DNA of 64,000 nucleotides, taken from positions 3,970,501 to 4,034,500 of the forward strand of contig JAKNDB010000087.1 of NCBI GenBank assembly GCA_024305405.1. Reading direction: 5' to 3'. Below, piece by piece: positions 14,387 through 26,264 of the stretch. Below the pieces are notes generated by a model. The model had not been told where the DNA came from. It worked only from the letters and a program-made list of their open reading frames with translations, and ran no database searches. The position numbers were made by a program, and so were the translations under genes. The first letter of the stretch is position 1; the number at the start of each line of letters is the position of its first letter. This stretch comes from Dirofilaria immitis. Taxonomy: Eukaryota > Nematoda > Chromadorea > Rhabditida > Onchocercidae.

Positions 14387-15598
14387 AAGCAGCGAGCATT
14401 CGAAACCGAAAAGCAAGCACTAGAAGAACTCGCAAATGTTTTATGTAATTGAATACCGAATTAAAATTATTACACTCATATCTTTTCCTAGGCTTTTATT
14501 CAAATAGTTCTATCTTATAACTTCGATCAATCACTTTAGAATTGGACTGTCCGATTGGGATATTTAGGCATGTCATTGTCACATTCTGCTCTTATCTGTA
14601 TCGCTAAGCCTTTTAACAGTTTCTCTTTCACTGGATCGGCTTTTTAAATCTTTGTGCTCTTGATTGTCCTTTTATCTCCGACAGGCTTGTCAATTCCTTT
14701 GAAAATTTACGCCAGGCTTACCGAAGTAAGCATGCACTTTGCAAATCTTTTCAAATTTGTTTCTCTTTCAGGTTGAATTTCTATAAAATTGATGGTGTTT
14801 GAAAATCTCCTTATTAATAAAACAGAAATATTTTTATTATAATATAAAATCCTTCCACCGAATTGATTGATTCAGATTCTTTATGTTTAGCATAGAAATT
14901 TATATTTATATCTGTTTGCTTTCAATTCAACATCAATAAATGATTATTTAATGAAAATAACTATGAATGATTGTGACTTTTCGGCATGCTTTCCAACTGT
15001 TATATATATTGTATAATTTTTGATTTTTATAGAATATCGTTAAGCGAATGTAAGAAATGATTACCTGATCGAGAAATGCTGGATAACACTTACATCTTTC
15101 TGCATAAATTAATGAATGATAATTTTGACCATGATTTGAATATTGTGATAGATATGATAAATGAGAGAATTTTGCACTGATTTGCAAATCTTAAGAAATA
15201 GGAAGAAAACTTTTCTATTACGTCAATGCATCGTTACCAATAATTCACTGTTTGGTCGTTTTATTCATTGATAAAAATGAATAATTGCAGGAGAAAAGAA
15301 ATAGAGTGTTTAGAAAATTGATCAATTTCTATAGCCGTAATTGTTTCGAAGTCATAGAAATTTTGAAGCAATCCTTTTAAATGAAGAATTAAATTGTTAC
15401 AGATGTTCCGGCTGTTTTTTTGTTGTTGAAAATATGAACGGTGCTGGATTTATCAGAAAGAACTGCTCGAAATATTATTATATCTTCAAGGAAGAACAGA
15501 GGATCGGGAAAGATTATGCACTGAAGATTGAAGATTACCTATCGAAATATTTACATTCTCCCACCTCAAATTCTTTCAGATCTCCTAGAAACAACTGA
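14387..15598 (+). CDS. Possible unknown protein, three phased exons
   Basis: No family recognised. Three candidate exons join in phase: 14387-14444 (acceptor TTTTTAG, donor GTAATT; a charged helical segment reading KQRAFETEKQALEELANVL), 14685-14725 (acceptor GACAG, donor GTAAGC) and 15291-15598 (acceptor TTGCAG, stop TGA). The last exon encodes a C-terminal domain with the cysteine cluster NCYRCSGC, then KNCSKYYY and a basic tail. This exon has two overlapping open frames that become one if the T4 run at 15375-15378 were one base longer, the same defect seen in the recognised genes nearby. No start exon was found upstream. It may be a real nematode-specific gene or a chance chain of open frames. 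Confidence 0.4.
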
Positions 15599-18500
15599 CT
15601 TTTTCTCATATCAACCTAACGGCTGCTTTAATAAGGTGTCTCACTGATGATCACCAATTAATCTCTATCATTTATAGAGTTATGTTTCAGAGATAACCGA
15701 CGATCACCTAAGCTTTCAAAACGTCTTGTCAAAAGAAGAAGATGAACTTGTGCTCCTGTGTGCCCTTTGTCGCTTCCCACGAAGAGTACATTTTGAGGGC
15801 ACTGTTCACCCTTTCCAACGTATCTCCTCGTATACATACATATGCGTCGTCTGTGTCTCTTCCATTTCCGTCCTGTTGCGTGTTGTTTTTCTTTTCTTTG
15901 CCTGTCGTCATCGGTTAATCTGTGAAGTGATAATTTATGACACCTTGAGAGAATGTGGTGTTGCAACTGATGATTTCGCAATTATTGAAATTTCGCGAGA
16001 TTATGTTTGCGTCATGTAGTGATGTTGTACGTGATGCCGGAATGTTCCATACAGATAAATTTATAGTTGTTGAATTCAATGACTGTTTTCTCAGATAAGA
16101 ATCCTTTGTTTCTGATCTTTCATTTCTATCTTCCTTTTCTCGAAAATGAATGTATCTCCTCTCTTTTTATTTCTTATTACATTCAGTTCGTTCTCTTCGT
16201 GTTCATTTTGTAATTTCTACAAATCGTTCGAAACCTACCTTCAAATTCACAACACTCTGACTTATCTTTCCCGTGAATGGAGCAGTGGCTTATCTCTTAT
16301 CTCTTCATTCGTAAACATCTCAATATATCACTCCTTATAGATTTCCTTAGATAATCGAAGGACATATTACTTAGCTGGAGGAATTACTCTTTGAACTCTT
16401 CCGAAGGCTACGTTTTATCGGGGATCAAGGCAGTACGATAGTAATCATGAATTTAAGCAGGGAAGTGATGGAAAGGATATCGACCAATAAAAAGATGTGA
16501 CGTAACAGTTTTTTGCACTTTTAATTCAGTGGAACTATAACTGTGATAATTCTTACGCTTCAAAGAATGAATTGTATATTTTTTTGATTTTTTTTTCTTT
16601 CTTTCTGAACTTCTCATGCCTAATAGATCGACATCATTCATTCTTCAGTTATTTTGCTTAATAAATTTTGCTTCTTCAAATTTCATTGGTAACTGAATAA
16701 ATTCGCAACTTCTTCAAATATATTATGAAGAGAGGATGAAATTGTGAGAAACTTTAGCTCTTCTTACTGTTTTAGCGGTATTTTTTTTTCGCATCTCATT
16801 TCCATGACGGATTCTGTTCTTTGCAATTGTGTCCTTCTGACTTCTATTGTCCATCGAACTATTGACATAGATTTCTCTCCCACGCTTTCAATATCGAGCA
16901 TTATCCGAGCAATGAAGATGATTTTATTGTAAATGCGAAAATGGAAGCTTTCCGTTTCTTCACATTGCCATCACCATCTTTAAGCTCAAGGGGTAGGGGG
17001 TCCAACTTATTCTGTTTACCTGGGAAATCCTATGATTGAATTCACCTCTTTCTTCAGATTCTTCGTAGTAATTTTGGAATGTTAAAAATAAGAAAATGGT
17101 GTCTGCTCTCTATAGACCTTGCCAAGAATAGTTTTCCATGGAAGAGAATAATGACAAAAGACCTTGCCAAGAATAGTTTTCCATGGAAGAGAATAATGAC
17201 GTGAAAAGTGAGATGGGTAATGATGAAAGTAAAGTTATGAAGGTAGTTATACCTACGAATAGCAATGTCAGTGATATCATTCCTGAAAACTTATATTGGC
17301 ATGGAATGTGAACTATGCAGCAAGTTTTATTTCTTCTACCATAAATTCCTTTGCTTGTTGCCAGATTGTGCATCACTATCCTGTCATCATGCTATTTTTA
17401 TTCACAAAATCATTGTCACTAAGTCCCCTTTGTTTAATCTTCTTTACAGAGAAATACATATGGAAACAGAATTAATTTAATCAACTGAAGATAGTGCAGT
17501 GATTAAGGTCATCTCACTCATTGCTAGAGATGGAGTCATAGGTCATGTTTTTGATATTCTATGTATAGTATATGTTTCTGTATGTATATATATATCTATA
17601 TATCTATGTATATTTGTATGTTATGTTTGTGCATAATGCTTCTATATAAAGAGCCAAGCGGATAGATGTTGGATAGATAGTTGTATGGATGGATAAATGG
17701 GCGATTGTGGTAAGTGGAAATCGCTTGATTCACCGCTCAGTCCTTGGTGTTGCATGGCCGTTGTATCGCGCGTGCTTTGTCTTCCAGTACCTATGACCTT
17801 AGCGTGTACGTCGTGTCTTGTCAATCCCATCTTCACTATCATTCTACTCCACCAACATTCACATCTCTTCCGCTTTCTCTTCCCTTCTCGTCGGCTTCTG
17901 CTTTGTTCATAATGGCTAGTTTAGAAGAGAACTTTGTCGGGTTAATTCCATCTTGTTACCTTTTCATGTTGAAGTTATATTTCATAAACCATTGTAGAGA
18001 GTACTTGTTCAATGAAAATGATATTGATATTGGTAAATAGTCTTCCAGGTTTCTCTGCTCAACGTGATGTCATTTCTCTCTGCTGTGAATATTGGACAGC
18101 AAATTATTCTAAACATTTTAAACGTATAATTAATTCCATTCTAATCCATTAAGGTCCATTGTCGAACGGGTTCTATAAAATATCTTGACATTCTTTTAGA
18201 TCTTTCTGAAAATAAAAATATCGGATTCTGCTATGATCCATACGCATATAAATTCAAATTTACTGTACACACGCATTCTCAGTTTGCATATGCACAATAA
18301 AAAGTCCCTCTAAACATGTACTTTCTATGAAAGCAGTGTCTCACGTAATACCATACCAATTTCATCCCTCGATAGTCACTCTACTTCTCTTCTCTCACTT
18401 TTCGCATAAGTTTGGCTTCTATTTGCGATGCTGTCGAATGTTTATGCGAATTTTTAAGCGGTGTCTGATTCCCCATTCCGAATAATGTTTTGTGCATCAC

Positions 18501-18979
18501 GTCGAAAATTCATTAAACAATATTCATGCACCTTGCCAACTGCAGCGGAAATTATTCATTTTCCAGTGCCACCCATATCAGAGCCTACCCTTTCCTGTAG
18601 TCCCTCCATGGCAACTATGCAATATCATGATGTGCATGTGCGGTGAGTGCTCGATATGATTTTGCATATTCCTCTGATGTTTATCATTTGCTATGGTGGG
18701 AGCATTTCTACTGTTCAATTTTTGCGTCATTCTTCGGCAGATCTCATGGTGAGAGTACCGGATTTTCGCGTATACATTTATCAGTTCAAATAAAAGCTGT
18801 CTCTGTTGCCCATTGTAATTTTAGTATTAAATCAATCTCATTTCCAAACTTTGGGAGTTTGTTTTATCTTATGGTATTCTCTGCGCACAAATTATTTCTA
18901 CCCTAATAATAATTCAGGACTACATTTTATTCTGTTATCTTCTATAACGCGGCGCTTTTGTTTTTTAAAGTTATATTTA
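15599..18979. other. Spacer upstream of the zinc-finger gene
   Basis: No supported gene. It contains a 45-bp tandem duplication (17114-17203) and a TA-rich tract around 17581-17620. An open frame at 18485-18642 ends at a good donor (CG|GTGAGT) and could be an alternative upstream exon of the zinc-finger gene, but its phase does not match the next exon, so it is left out. Confidence 0.45.
17114..17203. repeat. 45-bp tandem duplication, two copies
   Basis: A 45-bp unit beginning AGACCTTGCCAAGAATAG is repeated head to tail. The unit is a multiple of three and is open on the minus strand, but no gene is recognised there. Confidence 0.8.
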
Positions 18980-21900
18980 ATGGATATTCCAAAACAAATT
19001 TATAGTTTTAGAATGCTTGAGCAAGGCTCGATGGTATGTAGCAGTGGTAATAAACCGATTGGTATGGAATCGAGAAATATATATTCAAAAATTGGTGAAA
19101 TAATCACTCCTGATGCTGTAAGTATTTCTTCAAAAAATTAATTAATTATTGTTTTAGAGGAACAAAAGGTTTTTGTACTTTCGCTTGATGATTGTCGTTG
19201 TGATCGCCTCATTCTCAATGTCTGATTTTCGTATTTGATTTTTAACTTATCAATTTATTTACGGTAATATGTTATGAAATGATATACGAAGTCATAAAAA
19301 TGTTAAGACTAAGTCAAATTGGTAGTGAAACCTTGTTTTTTAATCTCAAGGAAATATAGTTTCTAATAGTTTTGCGCTTTGTCTTGTTACATGGACGAAA
19401 ATTTTTCCTAAAAGTTCTGGAAAGTTTTGATTGATTAGGACAAATTTTGCAAGTTAGATTAGCTGCATCGCTTTTTTGCGGATATTCTTATTGTTTTGTA
19501 TTTTTTAATGCTTTTCTGAAAACAATCTTTTATGATTGATTTTCTAATCGATGATCTGGATGGAATATTTTCTAATGCAGAACTATCATCCTAAATCCCG
19601 ACTTGAGAGTTTTTCTGCAATGAATAAGAAATGTCCATTAGTTTTCTACCACAGACTTGCATTATTGAAATTCGATGAAAACATTTAATAAACTAATAAT
19701 GCTTGTCGAATTATTTGATACAGGATATATAAGTCTGTGTGAAAGATTATGCTGAATCCCAAATTTTGGATTTAATTCTTTGGAATTTAGTTACCTGTCA
19801 AAAAAGTATACCATCATTACAACTTCTTAAATTAAAAATAAGTAAAAAATGATTCAAATGAAACTATGTATCTAGAATAAGATGGGAAATTTATGAAAGG
19901 CGAGGTAACTTTACGTATTACTTTTCTCATTTCTCCCGTAAATTTTTTCTAAAACTTTTGTCTCTCCATCCTCTAATTAGTGCTTCTGAGAAAGTATTTA
20001 ATTTGCATGTCGAATATAGCATTGAAGAGGTTTGAAAAGCTCAATTTTTGCATCCCAAGAGTTTTTTCGAAGTTTGAGTTTTGATTTTTAAAAGTTTTAG
20101 CAAAGTCATTTTTGACAAATTTTTCATGATAGCAGTGGCATTCGAGGGAGATACATTAATGCAAAAGCCACAGCAGTTTTAGAGTCGTAAATTATAAATG
20201 TCCCAAACACGATTTTATCATTTGAAAGTTACGCATTCTGCCAACAGAAAAATTCCTGTAATATAAGAATCTATGTGATTCGATATACTTTTAAAAACAT
20301 TCCTACATCCTGCTGATTCTGGAATATGCAGAAAAATTAACTATGCAAAAATCATAATTTCATCAATTTTTTTCTTTTTAGCAAATCTGTAAATCATAAG
20401 TTCGTTAGGCCATAAAACAAATTGATCGTGAAATTTTTTTTTTAAATGCATGTGTTTGTAAGAATGAAATATTCATGATGAACATTTTTAAGTAGATTAA
20501 TACAGGCAAAACTGATTTTACTGAAAATAAGTGGGATATTATTTGAACATCCTTCATCAAGCCAAATGCAAGTAATTAAAAGAATGCCATATCACGAGGA
20601 TCTCTTACTGTTGTGGTAAATATTTTTATAAAGAACCGGTTGATATATCACATGGTTCAATTTAAGCTTAAACAAAGAATCTATGCTTTTCAGATAATCG
20701 CATGGTGCCTATGTTTAAGTTAGCTTCGTGAGTATTGTCTGATTTAAATTTCTTTCGTACTGTTGGCTGATCCCAGTTCTTGTTTTTTAGATTGGATGAA
20801 TTATTCAAATTAGTTTCAGACATCTCTTAATAACACATCGAAAAACGCTTTGAATGTCGAACGGATGTCGCCAGCTAGTGTCGATTCTGGTTTCGATTCA
20901 TCGTTTCCATCTTCACCAGATTGTTCACTGGATTCATCAGTTAGTATTAGTGGTGCAGATACGACGAAATGCTACAAGGACTCGAATTTTAAACGACGAC
21001 ATCAAACAGCTGCGTCTTTGAATGGTATCCATTTATAATATCGTAGTGATAGGTACTTCTAATATCATACTAATTTGTTTTAATTAATCATAGATTTAGA
21101 TAACTATATTAATTTTGATAAATGAATAGCTTATTAAATATTATGGTAATAAAGGCTGGGCACATATTTAGATGTTTCGTATAACTTAGTGAATGAATGA
21201 TTATTGCCAGTAGCGGTAAAGAATACGGACGAATTAATTATAAAATATACTTGTATATTGGATTTGAAATTAGTTTATGATGATTGCACTAGTAATGCGG
21301 AATCCTGCATATCTGTTGTTTATATTTTTGATGATCGTACAGTAGATTCCAAATCCAACTTTTTTTGTTCTGTTTCAGCTATGTTACAGTGTCCATTATC
21401 AATTTGCCAGCCGTCATGTTCAACCTTGTCATCACCGACCAACCATACATCAAGTGATATTAGTACATTCAGTACGAAGAGTTTAATTAATATCGATTCT
21501 AAAACAAATGAACATTTTTGTCTTGATGCATGCCTTCTAAAGAAAACAGTTTCACTGACGTTACTATCATCATCGCTACAGTTGGAAGTTGATATTCCGT
21601 TCAATCAGGATTCAGGAGTTCCATCGATAGCTAGATTAGGTATTTTACTTATTCATATTTTAAACCATTTGAAAAATACAAATTCATGTTAGGGATATAT
21701 TGTTAAAGAAGAAATTGCACCGGAGTGTTTCTTATCTGATAATTACTTTCTTGGTCATGTTATCAAAGTAGAATTTCTTTCTAAAATTTCAAGTTCATTT
21801 ATTTACTATTTGAGAGTAAAGACATATTCATTAACAAATCCAATATTTCGAAAAATAAAAACAAGGAGTTCAAAAAAAAATTCGGAATTATTATTGGTTT

Positions 21901-24246
21901 TGAATATTATGAGCTCTTAATATTATATTTTCTTTATTAGTAATCAAAATATAAGTAATTAAAATTCCTCTCTAGACAAAAGTGCAAAATCGCTTGCAAG
22001 ATATTCAACAATTCCTTCTTTTTCGGGGAATGCATCTTCAGAAGTCAATGAGGTTAAATCAAGAGTACGTTGTCACTGGAAAAGCTGCGCGGAACAATTT
22101 GCGTGCGATAACGACCTCTATGATCATGTTGTCAAAGTAGAATTTCTGAAATTTTAAGTTCATTGCTATGTTTTTGCTTATCCAAAAAGATATTGGGTTA
22201 AGCGGGTTTAAGATTTTAGGTGGAATTCCTCATATCCAAAATCCAAATTGTAAACTTTTTGTTGGGTACTGTGTAAGGCTAATTTGCTTACTTCTGAGAG
22301 TTTTTGCTGAGAATTAAAAAAATCTAATTCAAAAGCAAACATATTTAGGCGCATTTAGAATTACTGCGGTCTTCAGTATATTTGGAAGGTAAAAGTAATA
22401 GTAAGAATGGCGGTGGCGGTTCACAATCGCAAACGATCGGTCGTTTAAAAATTTAATGTGCCAATGGGGAAGCTGTAAAATGGGTTTGAGTCGTGGTGAC
22501 TTTCAAAAACAGGTGGTCTTGTTTTTGTGCTAAGTACAAAAAGTTTGAGAAGTAGATAATATGAAGAATTATTTATTGTGAAAATTTATTATCTGTATTG
22601 ACTTTGATTTTTACATGACTTAATTTTCCATTTAATAATATCCAAAATTGAAAGACTTTCTTGTTATTTAGTTCATTTGGTTGGAGGAACATTTTACAAC
22701 ACGACATGCCGGTAAAGCACAACCATATATGTGTCTCATAGAAGGTTGTTCATTAAGATTTACATTAAAGCGTTCACTGGAAGAGCATCTCAGGACGGGT
22801 CATGAAAAAGCGAAAGGTTAATTTTTTTCACTCACTCCAAATTTTTTATTTCTAAATCTTTAGATTTCCTCTCGTAATCATTATCAATGTTGAATATTAC
22901 TTGATGAACGAGTCTTAATTTGACATGTTGCGAAGTATGTTTTAAGCACTTAAATTGATGATTCCTGAAAATTTTTTTTCTTTTTGGAAATTGACATAGG
23001 TCATTTGCAAATAGTTTCAAATCAAAACATTCCATATCAAATCTGAAACTACCAATAAAAATTTTTCAATTCACAAAACCTATGCATTTCTTATTTCTGA
23101 GTTATGTAGCCTGAGTGCAGCGTCATTTGAAGAGTATCTATGTGTGTCTCTACATGTTTGCGTAATACATTGAAAATTGAAGAAAGCGCATCTCTGTTTC
23201 GTTTGATTTAAACGATTTTACATTTTATAGCTAAACGTTCTCATACTGAGGAAGGTGAATTGTCGAGAGTAAAATCATGCTATCAATGGACACCTCTACC
23301 TTACTATATACCGAGTAACGTTTTTTAATTTTTTTCAGCAATTCATTTTTCTTTTCGTAATTGATGTTAGAAAGAATTCTCTGTACTGGCTAGAAAATAT
23401 CCTCTTAATAATCAACGTCCCAAAAATATATGAACCTGATTTTGGTACGAATATGAATTTTCAGATCAGAAAAACGATTTTTGGATCACGCAACTGAAGA
23501 ATGGATCGTGATGCGACTGCGACAGTATGAACGAACAACTGGTGCTTCCTTTATACCTCGTGAACCGGCAACTCCTCGTGGCGGTGCTGCGTATCGTAAA
23601 AGACGTCGTATACTTACTTTTGCTATCGAACCTCTCAAAATTGCCCCAAAGGTATGTTACCTATTTTATCTTTCAACAAATAATGTTTTGAAATGGAAAG
23701 TGTTTGGAAAATAAAAAATTGTTCAGGAGAAAAATAATGCTAGTGAATAATATAAATTTATTCAGTGTATCGGTGGTCGAAACTTTAATTCTTTGAAAAT
23801 TGTTCTTAAAAAGATTTCCAAAAGTCATATTTTATAAAGAAGCGTATCTTGATTACGTTTTCTGATTTGAAAAATAATTTTTATATTCAATTAGTCTTCG
23901 TCTTTAGTTTCTGGTTGCTAAACTCTTCGTGTATGTTGTTGGAAGTTCAGATTTATTTCCATTGATCTATTAATTTAAATTCGTAAAATTGTATAGCATC
24001 CATTACAGTTACTCCAAGGATAGGTGATGAATTACTGATTGATTTGCAATTAATTTTCCAGTTTATGTTATGCACATAAGGAAAGTTTACCAGTGAAAGC
24101 GTTGGGATATTTTGAAATAAGCACTGATAAATCACTTTTAGGTTATTTCTGATACGATGGGATTAGCGGATGCAAAATCGCTTATCAAAAGTGCTTTCAT
24201 TAATGCGGAAAATTCTCTGGATAGGACTGTTACGGATCATAACTAA
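18980..24246 (+). CDS. AEBP2/Jing-type C2H2 zinc-finger protein
   Basis: Predicted nuclear DNA-binding protein of about 537 residues. Exons: 18980-19117, 20820-21024, 21211-21639, 21976-22136, 22349-22512 (+1), 22672-22816, 23231-23314, 23470-23651, 24142-24246 (stop TAA). The N-terminal third is serine-rich. Finger 1 crosses two exons as C-x4-C-x12-H-x4-H (begins CHWKSC). Finger 2 begins CQWGSC and has the long spacer and WLEEH-x4-H ending typical of the AEBP2/Jing group. Finger 3 runs from YMCLIEGCSLRF to HLRTGH. A basic stretch YRKRRR follows. In animals AEBP2 and Jing are PRC2 cofactors, and C. elegans SLR-2 is a Jing-like protein; orthology to either is inferred. The exon joining fingers 1 and 2 is one base short at the A5 run 22447-22451. 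The start Met at 18980 is the first in the phased exon chain and is uncertain. A possible poly(A) signal lies near 24555. Confidence 0.75.
21738..21800 (+). repeat. Degenerate duplicate of the finger-1 exon end
   Basis: This intronic segment of the AEBP2-like gene matches 22106-22164, the 3' part of the finger-1 exon, its donor site and the first intron bases. It keeps the reading frame to GHVIK followed by GTAGAA, comparable to DHVVK and GTAGAA in the real exon, but lacks the cysteine pair. It is therefore a decayed tandem exon copy or an alternative exon without a complete finger. Confidence 0.65.
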
Positions 24247-26264
24247 TCAGTTGACTGCCAACTGATTTATTCGTGCATGGAATTTTCTTGCAAGTTCGCT
24301 GTGGTGCTAGTTTTGTTCTTTCAGTATTTCATCTGAAATGAGAAATTAAGAATGAGAATGAAAAAGAACAGGGATGCTTTTATCGCAAACATTCCATTGT
24401 TGCTCCTGTTACAAGTGTTAAATTATTTCAAGCGGTAGGTAACCATATTAACAACTTGAAACAACATTTACAGTTGATTAGAAGGGCTCATTATGTATCA
24501 GCCAGGTATCTGTCTATTTAGTAGATTATCAAATCATATTTTATTTGTCTTAGCGAATAAATGTTGGTTAGTGAATGAAGAGAAATTGATTTCAGTAATA
24601 TTATAGAAATCAAATTTGTGTCTTTTTATTCTATTTGATATTGTTTTTGCATCTTTCAGACTAGGCATTTTCCGAAAATCATCATAACTTTTCAATTTTC
24701 ATATGCAAAGTATTTTATTGGTCTTTATAGATGATAGTTCATTGTTTTTGTTTTAGTTTTTAGTCTGAAATCTTTTGTGGGATACATGTACTTGTATCAC
24801 AAGTACGTATAGATCCATAGAAATCGACTGAATATTGGCTGATTGATTCATTGTTTTTAGTTAGTTCATTGCTATGCTAAAATTTTTAAAAAAAATCCTA
24901 AATGAGACATATATATTTTTTTCGAAAATGAAGAAATAAGTGAAGTTGTTGCATGTCCTTCATAATTTTATGCAATTCATATTTAATTTATAATGATGCT
25001 CGGTTTATTTTTATAGATATTTCATGTGTATTTAATTTAATGTTAAATATACAAAAGGAATTAGAAGTGCGGATTTTATGAATTATATAATTGGCACTTA
25101 AAATGGATAAGGCATCATTTTCAATTGCTTCCATTTTGTTAAATGAGAAGTATATGTTGTAATTAGTGTTTACCATGTTTTTATGTTCTTCTTAATGAAT
25201 TTAGCTGTATTTCGGTTTTCAGCTGATATACCAATAGAGAATAAGGAATTCATTTAATTTTTATAATCGGCAGTCTGTAACTTCTGCTTAATGTATATTT
25301 GTTTTTATTTTCAATTGAAATTAATACAACATTTAGGTCCACATACATGTCGACGGGTTTTATGTCACTTTGACAATCACAATTGGCTGCTCCTGTATAC
25401 CTAAAACTCTTGTTTATCAGGAAGCTTTGTTGTCATTTACTACCAACTGTCGCTATGTTATCATAAATTCTCATTTTCTCAATTGTTTCTACTCGCCTTT
25501 CCATCTCTGTGACACGCTGAAAAAAGCGTATCAGTGGAATGATTCGCCCACGGAAAAGCATGTTTTATCCAAATGTTTAAAAGGTACATCTCTCGTATCT
25601 GTATTTCAATTAGGAGGAAGTGATTATTTCAATCTGCTAAGTGCTGGTATTCCTCAGGAAATTCTGATCATTCTTCTTCAGTATCTGTTACCTATCACAA
25701 TTGAGATTGATTGGCGTCCTGCAAATACTTTGAAACTGTATATTTCTTGACATGTTCATTTTTGTATACCTCCTTTCTTTCGTATTTTTTCGAGGAGAGG
25801 AAGAATAATGTGATTTTTGAAAGTAATTGTCAGGAACACTCAAGACTAACACTAACTGTTAGTTGGTCCATCTTCTTGTTTTACTCGGGAAAATGTTTCG
25901 CTAATGAGATATGGGATTATTTATAAATGAAAAATGAATACGAAGTTGACAATTTTAGATACCGAAGTTCTTTTCATAACAAAGCCTTTTCATTTTTTTA
26001 CCATTTCATCTTTGAAGATTACTGCTTCCATATGCATTATGTTTATCGCATATATCAACATATAGGAGAACAAACTTTGCAGAAAAAGAATATATGTAAT
26101 ATTACTTAAATAAAAGCAACCGTTTTCTTTGAGAGTTTTTATAATAAAAATTATTAGAATATATAATGTCCCTTGACAAAACAATGATGGAATAAAGTGT
26201 CGCCTATGTGTACATGATGTCGATGATCAATTAATAATTATGGTCAGTTGAGGGTACTAGTAAT
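24247..26264. other. Spacer with a candidate cytokine-like exon
   Basis: No complete gene. The one notable stretch is an open frame after the acceptor ATTTAG at 25337-25750 (+), 137 codons, which begins VHIHVDGFYVTLTITIGCSC. The ending of this segment resembles the last beta-strand and GCxC motif of IL-17-type cystine-knot cytokines. No upstream exon with the other cysteines was found, and the frame runs on much longer than an IL-17 tail should. Confidence 0.3.

Noticed and set aside
15658..16019. Overlapping open frames on both strands
   Set aside because: Arginine/serine-rich readings without homology or splice context.
21320..21604. 94-codon minus-strand frame
   Set aside because: Antisense of the large third exon of the AEBP2-like gene.
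24349..24436. Signal-peptide-like frame with a donor
   Set aside because: The phase does not fit any following exon, and a stop follows directly if unspliced.
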